A DNA stretch of 64,000 nucleotides from the NCBI GenBank assembly GCA_018894105.1, contig CM032131.1, positions 9,636,501 to 9,700,500 on the forward strand, read 5' to 3'. The position numbers and the translations under genes were made by a program. Positions within the stretch are counted from its first letter, which is position 1; every line of letters begins with the position of its first letter. The stretch comes from Jacaranda mimosifolia. Taxonomy: Eukaryota; Streptophyta; Magnoliopsida; Lamiales; Bignoniaceae. Of the stretch, positions 59,382 through 64,000 are shown in pieces. The notes beneath the pieces were generated by a model. That model saw only the letters and a program-made list of their open reading frames with translations. It was not told where the DNA came from and did no database searches.

Positions 59382-60021
59382 GGGCCTATTTACTTTGAAG
59401 GATGAATCAGGATGAAAGCCCACATCCTACCTCATCCTATGTTTACTTTAAGTGATTGAAGCCGTGTATAAAATTGTCGGCCCACCACTGTGCTGACAAA
59501 ATGGGTGATGAGCCATCCCACCTTTGAGGTGGGATGGTTTTATCACTTGATTGGCGCCGCACCTTCAAAATTATTTGACGGTGCGGCGCTAATCAGAAAA
59601 TTTAAAAATAATTATAAAAATTTAAATATTAAAGTATATTAGTACTAAAATAATTAAAAGAAAAATCGATATATATAATTTGTGTAAAGATATTGTATTG
59701 GAATGGAGAAAAAATAATTTATTTAAGCTAAATAAAAAAAAAAGAAAGAAATAGTTGGATGTATTGACATGGATAAAAATTAATTTTTTTATGTTAAATA
59801 GAAAAATATTTTAACTATGGGCATTTTAATCTTTTATAATTTATCCAAGTTTTATAATTCATGTTTATGTAAACATTCTCAATACAATAATCCAATTTTA
59901 TCATTCATATTATCCCATAAAGTCAACATCTAATCAAAAATATAAAATTATTATAATCCTACTCTTTATCCCTCATTTCATCCTATCACCCCACATCCCA
60001 TATCACAAAGTAAATGAGCCC
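59382..60021. mobile_element. PIF/Harbinger (Tourist-like) MITE, 640 bp
   Basis: The ends are GGGCCTATTTACTTT and the complement GGGCTCATTTACTTT, flanked on both sides by the trinucleotide TTA, the usual target of PIF/Harbinger elements. Internal self-complementary blocks include catcccacc...ggtgggatg (59,512-59,534) and cgccgcacc...ggtgcggcg (about 59,551-59,588). It has no ORF. It lies downstream of TGS1. Confidence 0.8.
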
Positions 60022-60442
60022 TTAGGGTACTGCAATTGAGCATTAAATAGCAACCAGTTACCAGTTGATCGAGCCAGAGCTTGAGCTCTTAACACATGTT
60101 TTTTCCAAAATATAACCAATCAAGAGGTACTTCTGACAACAATTAAAGATATAATTTCAATCTTTACATCCCCAACTAATGATATAAATCACATATTTCA
60201 CACTTTTTCTATACATAATACAATCAATTCACTTTCTGTTGGACAGCTGCAAGAGTCTGTACAAACTACATCTTTGCGATTTCATTGAGCCAAAACCTTT
60301 GCTGCACAAGATCTCTCTTGATAGTCATGCAGGTTAAGTTTGGACAGGCATATCACATCATTTTGCTTTCAATTTACAGACAAGTAAGATCCAAGGAGAT
60401 TGTCAATGTCCAGGAAAACTTAGACCCGTCAACAAATGGATG
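60022..60442 (-). other. Probable TGS1 3' UTR and downstream spacer
   Basis: These bases follow the TGS1 stop codon on the minus strand. No ORF or repeat is recognised. A polyadenylation site could not be fixed. Confidence 0.4.

Positions 60443-64000
<3,558 letters not shown>

Overview
This window is nuclear DNA of a flowering plant, probably a eudicot. The evidence is Ty1/copia retrotransposons with initiator-tRNA-Met primer sites, plant-type MITEs, a decayed piece of plastid rpoB, and a spliced gene with GT-AG introns for a WW-domain trimethylguanosine synthase (TGS1). No bacterial, viral or CRISPR system is present. Everything left of about 48 kb is transposon; the only protein gene I can support is TGS1 at the right edge.

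Region 1-48,015 is a tower of nested copies of ONE copia family, which I call R1-R6. A complete member is about 10.2 kb: LTRs of 2.2-2.26 kb, a primer site for tRNA-iMet, an unusually long 1.95-kb leader, one gag-protease-integrase-RT-RNase H reading frame of about 3.9 kb, and a polypurine tract. R1 (minus) is the outer host. R2 (plus) lies in R1 and was itself hit by R3, R4 and R5 (all minus). R6 (plus) lies in R1 and carries a 614-bp TIR element (M1) in its 3' LTR. Five-base target duplications are visible for R4 (attaa/gttaa), R5 (atggt/aagat, decayed) and R6 (ttaag, perfect). Every retroelement insertion is antisense to its host. No copy has an intact reading frame. The leader holds a recurring short ORF and a four-fold iterated motif that do not fit a standard copia element.

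Region 48-57 kb is AT-rich intergenic DNA. It contains diverged LTR-like direct repeats (48.3 and 51.2 kb), two related Mutator-like TIR elements with GC-rich cores (52,190-53,583 and 53,647-56,033), a third terminal fragment (56,041-56,379), and AT/CA tandem arrays. Two tRNA loci follow. One is an initiator-Met-like gene (56,853-56,924) whose changes from the usual plant sequence are mostly compensated in the stems. The other is a decayed Ala(UGC) gene (56,972-57,044). The 3' end of the iMet-like gene, with CCA added, is the exact complement of the variant primer site of R2 and R5.

Region 57-60.4 kb holds a hAT-like MITE, an rpoB-derived plastid insertion, a Harbinger/Tourist-like MITE with a TTA duplication, and the probable 3' UTR of TGS1. 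Region 60,443-64,000 (minus) is the 3' part of TGS1: six exons, from a partial WW domain through the whole methyltransferase domain to the stop codon. Its 5' part lies beyond the right edge. TGS1 hypermethylates the caps of snRNAs and snoRNAs and has no functional link to the transposons.
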